Counted from the first letter of the stretch, positions 47,901 to 56,435 are shown. The stretch is 64,000 nucleotides of DNA from Corynebacterium mycetoides (GCF_900103625.1 NZ_LT629700.1:1612001-1676000), one strand, 5' to 3'. The notes: a model not told the origin generated them from the letters alone. Made by a program: numbers and translations.

Positions 47901-48575
47901 GCCCCCGAGCACGTGGTCGAGCCGGCGGCGCTGCGCGGGGGATTCGGCCGCCAGGACTACCGGCCGCTGTCCCTCCTGCTCATCCTGCTAGCGGCCATCT
48001 CGATGGTCATTCTCATCGCTGCGCTGACCGCCTACCTGGTGCGCGCCGTCGGCCGCGACACCCCGAACACGCCGCTGGCGCCGCAAACAACGACGTCGGC
48101 ACCCGCCACTCCCGGCGAAGGATCTGGCGGGGTGGACGTCGTCATCGGCAACCTCTCCACCGCATCGTGGGGTACCGGGGCGGCCCCTGCGGCGCTCGCT
48201 TTCGACGACGACGCCTCGACCGTGTGGAGCGCGCCCCGCGGCTCGGGGCTCACCGCCACCGCGGCGCCGGAGGTGACGTTCACACTCAACCAGATCGTCG
48301 TCTCCGCACCCACCGCCGGAGCCGAGTACAGGGTGTACGGCATCCCGGCTGGCGATGGGACGGGCGGTACCGCGCAGGTCGACGGAGCAGACGACCTGCC
48401 CGGGCTGCCTGAGCTGGCGGAGGGCCGTTTCCAGCCCGGGCAGAACTCCATCGACGTCGACCACGACGGGGCGCTGCGCGGCGCGGTGCTCTACTTCCCC
48501 GGAGCGGACGCCGAGAGCCAGCTGGAGCCCGTGGAGCTGGGTGACGTGGTGCTGGTGGGCAAGACGTACTTCTAA
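44985..48575 (+). CDS. murJ: Lipid II flippase MurJ with pseudokinase and extracytoplasmic C-terminal domains
   Basis: A 1196-residue fusion. A disordered N-terminus (1-90, with TSNTSNTSNT) precedes the 14-helix MATE-like MurJ/MviN core (about 95-640: STGSMALATLLSRITGFIRT and FNTANTLPNLITEIVLGS). A kinase-like domain (about 690-905) lacks the catalytic residues: no HRD-like loop and no DFG. An Ala/Glu-rich linker (VAEPVAEPVAEPAAE) and a membrane segment (about 992-1020) then lead to a small beta-rich external domain. Mycobacterial MviN has the same plan; its pseudokinase is phosphorylated by PknB and binds FhaA. Starts at GTG 44985 after AGGAG. Confidence 0.93.
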   Translation: MTQDPHPHTAGLRRRIVAPAPPAPVPVPRPAVTPQDDSVEPDQDRSALTISPSGEALETLEAPRAPEVAESAAGSEDGSAAQTSNTSNTSNTDVVRSTGSMALATLLSRITGFIRTVLIGAALGAPVASAFNTANTLPNLITEIVLGSVLTALVVPVLVRAEKEDPDRGARFIRQLFTLALTLLTVVTILAVAAAPWLTRIMLEDDGKVNVVQATSFAYLLLPQIFFYGMFALFMAILNTKEHFRPGAWAPVANNVVSIAVLGLYMLLPGALNPAAPAPISNPHVLLLGIGTTLGVVVQCAIMLPALRRLGIDLRPLWGIDDRLKSFGGMALAIIAYVAVSQLGYAVTTRVASVADASAPIIYQQHWMLLQVPYGVIGVTLLTAIMPRLSRNAADGDDRAVVRDLTLATKLTFIALIPIIVFMTALGPDIGHGLFAYGNFDVEHARILGLAISFSAFTLIPYALVMLHLRVFYAREEAWTPTFIIAGITVTKVALSLLAPLVAADTSAVVILLAAANGFGFIAGAVIGAFLLRRKLGTLEAASVLRTSAWALGSALAGIAVVLAVKLTLKNGLGLDMPRLLGSAVGLGGLASVGYLIEVALQGIVFLVITGLVLSRSGLPEVQNLGRALTRVPGLGRFIRPDEDKALEVGEVDPRDVSTQFLATDSFNASPVPPPMSAGVVRGPRLVPGAAVSDGRFRLIRDHGSSQSTRFWQARELATGRTVALTFVDTSGTAPMAPPTPREAAINAAGVVRRTRKLATLNNPAVADNIQILSYRSGALIVADWVPGSSVKAVAEAGQTLHTEAVAHALSPLARALGDAHAAGIPLGLDNRNRLRVSSDGVIRLAFPAVLPDASAVKDAGALASALALLSSNVSSSGLEGAVAQARALADAPSAAPDDFRDIAETLEQLSHSGADGAGGADGAAASETSAAGEADVQDAIDAAGGVSVAEPVAEPVAEPAAETTVETTVEPAPEHVVEPAALRGGFGRQDYRPLSLLLILLAAISMVILIAALTAYLVRAVGRDTPNTPLAPQTTTSAPATPGEGSGGVDVVIGNLSTASWGTGAAPAALAFDDDASTVWSAPRGSGLTATAAPEVTFTLNQIVVSAPTAGAEYRVYGIPAGDGTGGTAQVDGADDLPGLPELAEGRFQPGQNSIDVDHDGALRGAVLYFPGADAESQLEPVELGDVVLVGKTYF

Positions 48576-48616
48576 ACCCCCGCTAAACCCCCGCTAAACC
48601 CCCGTTAAACCCCCGG
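48573..48616 (+). repeat. Four tandem 11-bp repeats at the murJ stop codon
   Basis: TAAACCCCCG plus a variable last base (C, C, T, G) is repeated four times. The first TAA is the murJ stop. It is followed by a GC-rich stretch, CCCGGGCCGG. Confidence 0.9.
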
Positions 48617-48734
48617 CCCGGGCCGGCGGGCGCGGGTGTCACTTAAATGTGCGCCCAGGCGGCGCGCCCACCCCTTCGCATCGGGCACACTGGGCACCAC
48701 AGGCACACACGGGGATCACATCGGGGGACGTGAC

Positions 48735-49298
48735 ATGGAATTGACAGACCAACAGCTTGTGGAGGCGTACAAGGCCGGGGATCCGCACGCCTTCGCTCAC
48801 ATCGTCCGCAGGCACAAGCCGCGGCTGGCGTACATCGCGCGGCGCTATGCCAAGAACGAGCAGGACACCCAGGATATTTTGCAGGAGGCGCTGTTCAAGG
48901 CGTCGAGGAAAATGCACACCTACCGCGCCGAGGCCACGCTGTCGACGTGGCTGCACCGCCTTGTCATGAACACCGGCTACGACCACATGGCGGCGGGCCG
49001 AAAGCGCATGCGCGACATCAGCATCGACGACACGGACCGCGTCTCCGTCGACGCCAATCCGCTGCTCGCCCACGACCCGACCACGGGCGTCGAGCGCGCC
49101 ATCGTCCTGCGCCAGGCCATCGAAGCTCTGCCCACCGCGCAACGTACGGCGCTCTTGCTTATCGACGTCGCGGGGCTGACCGTCGAGCGCGCCGCGCGCG
49201 AGATGGGGGTCAAGCCCGGAACGGTGAAGTCTCGCCGCTCCCGGGCGCGCCAGGCTGTGGCCAAAGCAGTGGGGGAGCCGGGCGAAAAAGCCGTGTGA
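48735..49298 (+). CDS. sigM: ECF sigma factor SigM
   Basis: A 187-residue ECF sigma factor. The region 2 sequence is FAHIVRRHKPRLAYIARRYA, then DTQDILQEALFKASRKMHTYR; region 4 is ALPTAQRTALLLIDVAGLTVERAAREMG with KPGTVKSRRSRAR. Position between murJ and trxB identifies SigM, which in C. glutamicum controls disulfide-stress genes including trx and suf functions. In mycobacteria an anti-sigma gene follows; here trxB follows after 79 bp and no anti-sigma is present. Start ATG 48735; the upstream frame to 48636 is unlikely coding. Confidence 0.87.
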   Translation: MELTDQQLVEAYKAGDPHAFAHIVRRHKPRLAYIARRYAKNEQDTQDILQEALFKASRKMHTYRAEATLSTWLHRLVMNTGYDHMAAGRKRMRDISIDDTDRVSVDANPLLAHDPTTGVERAIVLRQAIEALPTAQRTALLLIDVAGLTVERAAREMGVKPGTVKSRRSRARQAVAKAVGEPGEKAV

Positions 49299-49330
49299 GC
49301 TGCAACATCGGCGGTTGTCTGCGACGGCAG

Positions 49331-49336
49331 TAGACT
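49331..49336 (+). promoter_or_regulatory. -10 element of trxB
   Basis: TAGACT is followed 41 nt later by ATG 49378, with GGGAGAG as ribosome site. Unlike many neighbours this gene has a short leader. I see no clear SigM-type -35 upstream. Confidence 0.35.
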
Positions 49337-49377
49337 AGCCTGGAGATACTCAAGTAATTCGGGAGAGATGCACCGCT

Positions 49378-50403
49378 ATGACTAATCCAGGCTTCAATTT
49401 CATCGTGCCCACCACCGGCGAGAACGTTGAGGCAACTCCACAGGACAACAGCGAGAAGACCGGGGGCGCCGACAACACCGCTGTGCGCGACGTTATCGTC
49501 ATCGGTTCCGGCCCCGCCGGGTACACGGCCGCGATGTACGCGGCGCGCGCCGAGCTCAACCCCCTGGTGTTTGAGGGGTACGAGTTCGGCGGCGAACTAA
49601 TGAACACCACCGAGGTGGAGAACTTCCCCGGTTTCCAAAACGGCATCATGGGCCCCGAGCTGATGATGGAGATGCGCGCACAGGCGCAGCGCTTCGGCGC
49701 CGAGCTCACCCCGGAGCTGGTGGACCGCGTGGAGTTGGACGGCGAGGAGAAGGTGGTCTACGTGGGGGACACCGCCTACCGCGCCCGCGCCGTCATCCTC
49801 GCCACCGGCGCGGCCCCCCGCCACCTAGGAGTGCCCGGCGAAACCGAGATGACCGGGCACGGCGTGTCAACCTGCGCCACCTGCGACGGCTTCTTCTTCA
49901 AGGACCAGCACATTGCCGTCGTCGGCGGCGGCGATTCGGCGATGGAGGAGGCGACCTTCCTCACCCGCTTCGGCACCAAGGTGTCAATCATCCACCGCTC
50001 GGAGAACTTCCGCGCCTCCCAGATCATGCTGGAGCGCGCCCGGGACAACGAGAAGATCGAGTTCGTCACCAACACCATCGTCGAGGAGGTCGTCGAAGAA
50101 GACGGCAAGGTCGCGGGCCTGAGGGTCACCAACGTGCTCACCGGCGAAACCTCGGTGCTCGACGCCACGGCCATGTTCGTGGCCATCGGGCACGACCCGC
50201 GCTCCGGGTTCCTTGACGGGCAGGTGGCCACCGACGAGGCCGGTTACGTCAAGGTGGACCAGCCCTCCACCAAGACCTCGGTTCCCGGGGTCTTCGCCTG
50301 CGGCGACCTGGTGGACAACTACTACCGCCAGGCCATCACCGCCGCAGGCTCCGGCTGCCGCGCGGCCATCGACGCCGAGCACTACCTGGCCGCGCTTAAG
50401 TGA
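49378..50403 (+). CDS. trxB: Thioredoxin reductase
   Basis: A 341-residue FAD/NADPH enzyme reducing thioredoxin. It has the FAD loop [20 protein letters not shown] (about residue 42), the redox pair CATC (Cys166 and Cys169) in [10 protein letters not shown], the NADPH loop [15 protein letters not shown] and C-terminal [16 protein letters not shown]. About 35 residues precede the FAD motif, longer than usual; GTG 49483 would give the short form but lacks a ribosome site. It lies between sigM and trxA, as in relatives. Confidence 0.95.
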   Translation: MTNPGFNFIVPTTGENVEATPQDNSEKTGGADNTAVRDVIVIGSGPAGYTAAMYAARAELNPLVFEGYEFGGELMNTTEVENFPGFQNGIMGPELMMEMRAQAQRFGAELTPELVDRVELDGEEKVVYVGDTAYRARAVILATGAAPRHLGVPGETEMTGHGVSTCATCDGFFFKDQHIAVVGGGDSAMEEATFLTRFGTKVSIIHRSENFRASQIMLERARDNEKIEFVTNTIVEEVVEEDGKVAGLRVTNVLTGETSVLDATAMFVAIGHDPRSGFLDGQVATDEAGYVKVDQPSTKTSVPGVFACGDLVDNYYRQAITAAGSGCRAAIDAEHYLAALK

Positions 50404-50417
50404 CGGGCTAGAGGGAC

Positions 50418-50423
50418 TAGAAT
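50418..50423 (+). promoter_or_regulatory. -10 element of trxA
   Basis: TAGAAT lies 7 nt before ATG 50431 and overlaps the alternative ATG 50422, which favours 50431 and a leaderless trxA transcript in addition to read-through from trxB. Confidence 0.4.
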
Positions 50424-50430
50424 GGTGGAC

Positions 50431-50754
50431 ATGAACGCACCGATTGATGTCACGCAGGCGACTTTCAAGTCCGAGGTCGTGGACTCCGACACACCCGTCG
50501 TCGTTGATTTCTGGGCCGAGTGGTGCGGCCCCTGCAAAAAGCTCAGCCCCCTGCTCGACGACATCTCCTCCGAGATGGGCGACGCCGTCAAGGTGGTCAA
50601 GGTCGACGTCGACGCCGAGCGCACCCTGGGCGCCATGTTCCAGGTCATGTCGATTCCGACCGTCATGATCTTCAAGGACGGTGCTGCCGTGGACACGATC
50701 GTCGGCCTGCAGCCCAAGGACGAGCTCGTTTCGCGGATTCAGCAGCAGCTCTGA
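50431..50754 (+). CDS. trxA: Thioredoxin
   Basis: A 107-residue thioredoxin, reduced by TrxB. The active site WCGPCKKLSP is preceded by VVVDFWAEWC, and the cis-Pro loop is SIPTVMIFKDGA. The length is standard if ATG 50431 is used; ATG 50422 would add MVD. It corresponds to trxC of mycobacteria at the same place. The gene for the CwlM homologue follows after 55 bp. Confidence 0.93.
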   Translation: MNAPIDVTQATFKSEVVDSDTPVVVDFWAEWCGPCKKLSPLLDDISSEMGDAVKVVKVDVDAERTLGAMFQVMSIPTVMIFKDGAAVDTIVGLQPKDELVSRIQQQL

Positions 50755-50809
50755 GTACTATAAAGTTCCTTGTATCTGCCCATCTGTTCCCGACGTTGAA
50801 AGGTGCCCG

Positions 50810-51994
50810 GTGACTGAGGTTCTCCGTGTTGGTGATTCGAGCGCACGCGTCGCCGAAGCGCGCTCGACCCTCGCACGGCTGGGCATGCTCGACGGGTACG
50901 ACGGGAAGGTCGGGGAGTGGAACTCCCGCCAGTTCTCGCCCGCCGAGCTGCTTTTCGACGCCGACCTGGCCGAGGGCGTGAAAGCCTTCCAGCAGTCCCG
51001 CGGCATCGTCCCCACAGGCGAAATCGACTCCGTCACGATGCGCGAGCTGCGCGAGGCCTCCTACACCCTGGGCGCCAGGGTCTTGGAGTTCCGCCCGAAC
51101 CAGGTCATGGTGGGCGACGATGTGCGCCAGCTGCAGCAGCAGCTCCAGGAGCTGGGCTTTTACTCCCACAAGGTCGACGGTCACTTTAACAAGCAGACCC
51201 ACGAATCCCTGGTCAACTACCAGCTCAACTCGGGTCTGCAGGATGATGGCGTGTGCGGGCCCGACACGCTCCACGCGCTCAGCCTGCTCGGCCGCCGCAT
51301 CACCGGCGGATCGGCGCACGCGATCCGCGAGCGCGAACGTGTCCGCCAGGCGGGCCCCAAGCTTTCCGGCAAGCGCGTCGTCATCGACCCGAGCTTCGGG
51401 CTGGCGGACTCAGGGATGACGGTGCGCGGGCCCTACGGCGACATCACCGAGGAAGAGATCCTGTGGGACCTGGCGCAGCGCGTCGAGGGGCGGATGGTGG
51501 CCGCCGGGATGGAAACCATCTTCTCGCGGCCGCGCGGCGACAACCCCTCGCCCAAGGAGCGCGCCGAACTGGCCAACAGCTTCAACGCGGACCTGATCAT
51601 CTCCCTGCAGCTCGACCGCTACCACAACGACAAGGCCAACGGCGTGGCCACGTTCTACTTCGGTTCCGAGTTCGGGGCGTCTTCCATGACGGGTGAAACC
51701 CTCTCCGGTTACATCCAGCGGGAGATCGTCGCGCGCACCGACCTGCGCAACTGCTACAACCACGGGCGCACCTGGGACCTGCTGCGCCTGTCCAAGATGC
51801 CTGCTGTGGAGGTCGTGGCGGGGTACCTCACCAACCCGGGCGACGTGGCCATCGTGACCGACCCGCGCCAGCGCGACGCTATCGCCGAGGCCATCGTGGT
51901 GGCCGTCAAGCGCCTCTACCTGCTGGAGGAGGACGACAAGCCGACCGGCACCTACTCGTTTTCCGACCTGCTGCGCCAAGAACGCGCCATGTAG
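50810..51994 (+). CDS. cwlM: CwlM-like catalytically degenerate N-acetylmuramoyl-L-alanine amidase
   Basis: A 394-residue cytoplasmic protein without signal peptide. Two peptidoglycan-binding-type repeats (about 5-80 and 90-170; VAEARSTLARLGML, then DDVRQLQQQLQELGFYSHKV) precede an amidase_3 fold (about 188-380). The zinc ligands of true amidases are missing: DPGHGG is DPSFGL (about residue 193) and SIHAN is SLQLD (about 265). In mycobacteria CwlM is likewise a regulator that activates MurA after PknB phosphorylation. The GTG at 50810 is the likely start. It ends the plus-strand origin-left operon. Confidence 0.85.
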   Translation: MTEVLRVGDSSARVAEARSTLARLGMLDGYDGKVGEWNSRQFSPAELLFDADLAEGVKAFQQSRGIVPTGEIDSVTMRELREASYTLGARVLEFRPNQVMVGDDVRQLQQQLQELGFYSHKVDGHFNKQTHESLVNYQLNSGLQDDGVCGPDTLHALSLLGRRITGGSAHAIRERERVRQAGPKLSGKRVVIDPSFGLADSGMTVRGPYGDITEEEILWDLAQRVEGRMVAAGMETIFSRPRGDNPSPKERAELANSFNADLIISLQLDRYHNDKANGVATFYFGSEFGASSMTGETLSGYIQREIVARTDLRNCYNHGRTWDLLRLSKMPAVEVVAGYLTNPGDVAIVTDPRQRDAIAEAIVVAVKRLYLLEEDDKPTGTYSFSDLLRQERAM

Positions 51995-52004
51995 CCGCCC
52001 GCGG

Positions 52005-52661
52005 CTAGCGTGCGGCGGGAACCTCCGCCAGCAGCTCGGCCATGTCGCGCGCCGAAAGCAGGTCGTGCGCGGGCGGCAGGTCGATGCGCAGCCGGGGCAG
52101 GACGGGGTGGTCGCGCACGACCATGAACCCGGCGGACTCCAGCACGGGGACCTCCACCAGCCCGATCTCGGGGGCCCGGCGCACAATGCCCGCGCACATC
52201 TCCGATGTCGCCTCCCCGCCGGGCACGACGCCGAACATCTCCAGGGCCTGGACCCCGCGCTCGAGGGCGGCCATGATCACGGCGTCGAGCAGCACGGACT
52301 CCCACCCGCGGCCCTGGGCCGCGGAGTCGATGTGCAGGCTCGTGACCACCCACGCGTCCCGGCTTATCGGCGCGGTGGGCATCCTCACGGCGCCGGGGGC
52401 GTCGGCGGCGGGGCAGAACAGGGCGGTCGCGAAGGCGCCTTCGGTGGCGGTACTTTCCACAGCGCTCCGAACAATGCTGAAACCCACCACCCCCTGCTCC
52501 AGCGCCCGGGACGACAGCCAGGCGGCTTTGTCTGCCTCGGGGTACGCGCCGGTGTAGGCGTCGTCAAGCGGGTCGAGCTCCCAGAAGGTGGTGGTGGCGG
52601 TGCGGCGGTGCACGGCCGCCAGCGTGTCGTAGGTGACGGCCACGACGCGCGCCCCAGACAT
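52005..52661 (-). CDS. GNAT-like acetyltransferase
   Basis: A 218-residue protein with the GNAT core: VVTSLHIDSAAQGRGWESVLLDAVIMAALERG resembles the acetyl-CoA pocket V..L.V....GRG....L, with a final strand and ESAGFMVVRDHPVLPRLRID. The substrate is unknown. It occupies the position of Rv3916c next to parB. ATG 52661 is 7 bp after the parB stop, so it is probably the distal gene of parA-parB; the upstream frame to 52709 overlaps parB. Confidence 0.65.
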   Translation of the reverse strand: MSGARVVAVTYDTLAAVHRRTATTTFWELDPLDDAYTGAYPEADKAAWLSSRALEQGVVGFSIVRSAVESTATEGAFATALFCPAADAPGAVRMPTAPISRDAWVVTSLHIDSAAQGRGWESVLLDAVIMAALERGVQALEMFGVVPGGEATSEMCAGIVRRAPEIGLVEVPVLESAGFMVVRDHPVLPRLRIDLPPAHDLLSARDMAELLAEVPAAR

Positions 52662-52668
52662 GGCCGAC

Positions 52669-53697
52669 CTACTGGCCCTGGATGAGCGCCATGATGCGCT
52701 CGAAGTCATCGCGGTCGCCGAACTCGACGACGATCCTGCCCTTGCGCTTGCCCATGGTCACGGAGACCTTCGTGTCCCACTCGTCGGCGAGCTTCTCAGC
52801 GGCGTGGGTGAAGTACTCAGGCTGGGGGGCGGGCTCGCGCTTCGGGGTCTGCGGCAGCTCGCCCTGCCGGTTCACAAGCGTCACGGCCTCTTCCGTGGCG
52901 CGCACGCTCATGCCCTCGGCGACGATGCGGTCCGCCAGCTTCTCCTGCGCCGCAGCGCCGACCTTCACCCCCAGCAGGGCGCGGGCGTGGCCGGCGCTGA
53001 GCACGCCCGCCGCCACGCGGCGCTGGACCGCCACCGGGAGGTTGAGCAGGCGGATCGAGTTGGTGATGCGCGGGCGAGAACGCCCCAGCCGGTCGGCGAG
53101 CTGCTCCTGGGTGACCCCGAACTCCTCGAGCAGCTGCTGGTAGGCCGCCGCCTCCTCGAGCGGGTTGAGCTGCACGCGGTGGATGTTCTCCAGCAGCGCG
53201 TCGCGCAGCATGTCCGCGTCATTGGTTTCGCGCACGATCGCGGGGATGTGCTTGAGCCCCGCCTTGGAGGAGGCCCGCCAGCGGCGCTCGCCCATGATCA
53301 GCTCGAAGCCCTCGGGGGTTTCGCGCACCACGATCGGCTGCAGCAAGCCGAACTCCTTGATCGAATGCACCAGTTCCGCGAGCTCGTCCTCGTCGAACAC
53401 CTGGCGCGGCTGCTTCGGGTTGGGGAGGATCTGCCCGACCGGGATTTCCTGGTAGCGCGCGCCCATCGGCAGGGTCTGCTTCGGGCGTTCCGCCCGCGTA
53501 TCGACGGTCGGCGCGCCCGGAATCACCGGCGCCCCTGGGGCGCCCGCCGGAGCTTTCGAGGCGGAGGCGCCGAGGATGACGTCGGCGGCGCCTGCGCCGA
53601 GCCGGCCCGTCTTCCCCGTGGTGTCCGTGGATTCTGGGCTGGATGGGATGAGGGCCGCCAGTCCGCGGCCGAGACCGCCCTTGCGTTCCTGAGCCAT
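52669..53697 (-). CDS. parB: Chromosome partitioning protein ParB
   Basis: A 342-residue CTPase/DNA-binding protein that loads on parS and spreads. The N-terminal region includes [10 protein letters not shown]. The CTP/ParB-N domain has [20 protein letters not shown], then [13 protein letters not shown], and the helix-turn-helix is [22 protein letters not shown]-terminal dimerisation domain ends the protein. Its targets are visible in this window at five parS sites. It lies 2 bp downstream of parA. Confidence 0.95.
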   Translation of the reverse strand: MAQERKGGLGRGLAALIPSSPESTDTTGKTGRLGAGAADVILGASASKAPAGAPGAPVIPGAPTVDTRAERPKQTLPMGARYQEIPVGQILPNPKQPRQVFDEDELAELVHSIKEFGLLQPIVVRETPEGFELIMGERRWRASSKAGLKHIPAIVRETNDADMLRDALLENIHRVQLNPLEEAAAYQQLLEEFGVTQEQLADRLGRSRPRITNSIRLLNLPVAVQRRVAAGVLSAGHARALLGVKVGAAAQEKLADRIVAEGMSVRATEEAVTLVNRQGELPQTPKREPAPQPEYFTHAAEKLADEWDTKVSVTMGKRKGRIVVEFGDRDDFERIMALIQGQ

Positions 53698-53699
53698 GT

Positions 53700-54695
53700 T
53701 TACTCTCCGTCCTCTCCTGCGTTGGCCGAGTTGCTGTGCTGCGAGTTATTCAGTTGTTCGGCCACCTCGGGGCTGACACCGATCGGGCCCGTGGTCGGGT
53801 GCGGCTGGAAATCGCCCCGGCTGGCGATCTCGCGTGCCGCGTCGAAGTAGGCCAACGCCCCGCGCGAGCCCGGGTCGTAGTCAATCACCGTCTGCCCGTA
53901 ACCGGGGGCCTCCGACACCTTGACGGAGCGCGGGATGACATTGCGCAGTACCACCTCGCCGAACTGGGAGCGCACCTCGCCCGCGACCTCCTCGGACAGC
54001 CGGGTGCGCGCGTCGAACATGGTCAACACGATCGCCGAGATGTGCAGCTCGTGGTTCAAGTGCTCCCGGATCATGCTGATGTTGCCCAAAAGCTGGCCCA
54101 CGCCCTCGAGCGCGTAGTACTCGCACTGGATCGGGATCAGGACCTCGTCCACGGCCGTCATCGCGTTAATGGTCAGCAGGCCGAGGGAGGGCGGGCAGTC
54201 AATGAAGACGTAGTCGAACCCGTTGTCCTCCAAGAAACCGCGGCGGATGGCGTCGTGCAGGCGGTACTCGCGCCGCACGAGGCTGACCAACTCGATCTCC
54301 GCGCCCGCGAGGTCGATCGTGGCGGGGATACAAAACAGGTTGTCGTTGCCGGGGGAGGGCTGCATCGCATCTTCGGCCGCGGCCTCCCCGATGAGGAGCT
54401 CGTAGGTCGAGGTGGTGCCCGCGCGGTGCTCCACCCCAAGGGCCGTCGAGGCGTTGCCCTGCGGGTCGAGGTCAATCACGAGCACCTTCAGACCCTGCCG
54501 CGAGAGCGCGGCGGCCATGTTCACGGACGTTGTGGTCTTGCCCACCCCACCCTTCTGGTTGGCCACGGTAAACACCCGCACCCGCTCCGGGCGCGGCAGC
54601 GTCTCGGAGCCCGACACCACCCGGGCGGCACGGCGCGCCGCCGCTGCAATGGGGGTGTCGTCCCACTGCTGGTCGTCTGTCTGCTCGTTACTCAT
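53700..54695 (-). CDS. parA: Chromosome partitioning ATPase ParA
   Basis: A 331-residue Walker ATPase. The deviant Walker [20 protein letters not shown] (about residue 45) has the signature Lys, and [17 protein letters not shown] is the Walker B region. It moves ParB-parS complexes to the pole. GGGAGGC supplies a ribosome site 9 nt before the ATG. TAGAGT (54733-54738, minus strand) right by the rsmG stop could be its own -10, although rsmG lies upstream on the same strand. Confidence 0.94.
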   Translation of the reverse strand: MSNEQTDDQQWDDTPIAAAARRAARVVSGSETLPRPERVRVFTVANQKGGVGKTTTSVNMAAALSRQGLKVLVIDLDPQGNASTALGVEHRAGTTSTYELLIGEAAAEDAMQPSPGNDNLFCIPATIDLAGAEIELVSLVRREYRLHDAIRRGFLEDNGFDYVFIDCPPSLGLLTINAMTAVDEVLIPIQCEYYALEGVGQLLGNISMIREHLNHELHISAIVLTMFDARTRLSEEVAGEVRSQFGEVVLRNVIPRSVKVSEAPGYGQTVIDYDPGSRGALAYFDAAREIASRGDFQPHPTTGPIGVSPEVAEQLNNSQHSNSANAGEDGE

Positions 54696-54738
54696 GAGCG
54701 CGGCCTCCCAGTCGGTCTGCGAATCATCCCTGGCAACT

Positions 54739-55377
54739 CTAGTGCGTGCGACGGATGCGGATAAGTGTGGTGGGTTCCTCCAGCACGGATGCCCCCACGG
54801 TGAAAATCTCCGCCTGCCCGCCCTTGGCGCGTTTGATCTCCCGCGCGTCGCGCTCGAGCTCCTCGGCCACCGACTCGCCCTTCATCGCCACCATCGCACC
54901 GCCCACCTTCACCAGGGGGAGGGACCAGCCGGCCAGCTTGCCCAGGGGAGCCACGGCGCGTGAGGTGACGACGTCGAAAAGCGAGGCGCCCTGCTCCTCT
55001 GCCCGGCCGCGCACGACGGTGACATTGTCCAGGCCGAGCTCGTCTACCACCTCGCGGAGGTAGGTGGAGCGCTTGAGCAGGGGCTCAATGAGAGTGACCT
55101 CGAGGTCGGGCCGGGCGATGGCCAGCGGGATCCCGGGCAGGCCCGCGCCGGAACCGATGTCGGCGACGCTTAAGCCCTCGTCGAAGGCCTCGGCGATGAC
55201 GGCGCAGTTGAGCACGTGGCGGCTCCACAGGCGCCCCACTTCCTTCGGCCCGATGAAACCGCGCTGCGCCGCCACGGTGGCCAGCGAATCGTGGTAGGCC
55301 TCGGCGAGCGGCAGTCGGTCGCCGAAGATCTCGGACGCGACGTCCGGCGTGGGGGAGCTGGGGGAGGGCTGCGACAT
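54739..55377 (-). CDS. rsmG: 16S rRNA (guanine-527-N7) methyltransferase
   Basis: A 212-residue Rossmann methyltransferase (formerly GidB). The SAM motif VADIGSGAGLPGIPLAIARP (about residue 65), IEPLLKRSTYLREVVDELGL, and VVTSRAVAPLGKLAGW are diagnostic. The frame is open upstream into the yidC region but the ATG at 55377 gives the family N-terminus. It sits directly after yidC; the jag/R3H gene found between them in mycobacteria is absent. Confidence 0.93.
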   Translation of the reverse strand: MSQPSPSSPTPDVASEIFGDRLPLAEAYHDSLATVAAQRGFIGPKEVGRLWSRHVLNCAVIAEAFDEGLSVADIGSGAGLPGIPLAIARPDLEVTLIEPLLKRSTYLREVVDELGLDNVTVVRGRAEEQGASLFDVVTSRAVAPLGKLAGWSLPLVKVGGAMVAMKGESVAEELERDAREIKRAKGGQAEIFTVGASVLEEPTTLIRIRRTH

Positions 55378-55412
55378 AATACCGACTCTAGTAAACGGGG
55401 CAGACAACGAAA

Positions 55413-55440
55413 CAACCGCCGTCACAGGCAACGGCGGTTG
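55413..55440 (-). terminator. Terminator downstream of yidC
   Basis: CAACCGCCGT and ACGGCGGTTG form a 10-bp stem with 8-nt loop. On the minus strand it is followed by TTTCGTTGTCTG, a moderately U-rich tail. It separates the rpmH-rnpA-yidD-yidC operon from rsmG-parAB. Confidence 0.6.
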
Positions 55441-55457
55441 CGGGTCTGGGTGAGGAT

Positions 55458-56435
55458 TTAAGAGCCCTGCTTGCGCTGCTTCTTGGTGCGCTTGTCCACC
55501 TTGCGGGCCGCGACCTGGGGAGCGGTGGCGCGCTTCGCCTCGCGCTTCTGCTCCGCCTCGGCCGCCTCCTCCTTGTCCATTTTGTCGAAGACGATGCGGG
55601 TCTGGAAGAACGTCCACACATTGTTGGCCAGCATGTAGAACAGCAGGCCGACGTGCCACAGGAAGCCCGAGGCGAGGATCATCACGGGGAAAATCCACAG
55701 CATCATCTTGTTCATGATCTGCATCTGCTGCTGCATCATCTCGGCCTGCTCGCCCACGGGCGCCGCCACCTTGCCGGAAGCAATGCGCTCGTTCTGGCGC
55801 TCGATGGACAGGCGGGCGTTGAGGTGGGTGAACACCGCGGAGATAATCACGAGCGGCAGACACACCATGATGATGTCGGTGCGGGTGAAGTCGAGGCCCG
55901 TGAACGCCGAGAAGGCGTCGGCCGGCATGGACATGTAGGCCGACAGCGGCACGCCGAAGAAGTCGGCGTCCAGGAACGAGCGGACGTCCTCGGGCGAGAA
56001 GATGTAGTTCGCGGTGTTGCGGTTTTCCTCCACGCTCATGCCCAGCTGGCCGGGGCCGGTGCCGGTGCGGTTGAACGAGCGCAGGACATGGAACAGCCCG
56101 ATGAACACCGGCATCTGCACCAGCGGGACGATGCAGGAGGCGAGCGGGTTGGTGCCCATCTCCTTGTACAGCTTCTGGGTCTCCTGCGCCATTTTCTGCT
56201 GGTCGTTCTTGTACTTGGCGCGGATCTCCTGCATCTTCGGCTGCATTTCCTGCATCCGGCGCATGGAGCGCATCTGGTTGACCATCGGCTTGACCAGCAA
56301 GACGCGGATGGTGAACGTGAGGAAGACGATGGCCAGGATCCAGGCGATGCCCGAGTCCGGCGCAAGGATGAATCCGAAGATCTTGTGCCAGAACCACAGC
56401 ACTGCTGAGATCGGCCAATAAACAAAGTTCAGCAC
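55458..56435 (-). CDS. yidC: Membrane protein insertase YidC
   Basis: A 325-residue YidC/Oxa1 insertase of the short Gram-positive type. Five membrane segments surround the conserved Arg of FTIRVLLVKP (about residue 45). QMRSMRRMQEMQPKMQ begins the cytoplasmic coiled hairpin. The C-terminal tail is Lys-rich, ending TKKQRKQGS. It follows yidD by 15 bp and ends the rpmH operon. Confidence 0.94.
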   Translation of the reverse strand: MLNFVYWPISAVLWFWHKIFGFILAPDSGIAWILAIVFLTFTIRVLLVKPMVNQMRSMRRMQEMQPKMQEIRAKYKNDQQKMAQETQKLYKEMGTNPLASCIVPLVQMPVFIGLFHVLRSFNRTGTGPGQLGMSVEENRNTANYIFSPEDVRSFLDADFFGVPLSAYMSMPADAFSAFTGLDFTRTDIIMVCLPLVIISAVFTHLNARLSIERQNERIASGKVAAPVGEQAEMMQQQMQIMNKMMLWIFPVMILASGFLWHVGLLFYMLANNVWTFFQTRIVFDKMDKEEAAEAEQKREAKRATAPQVAARKVDKRTKKQRKQGS

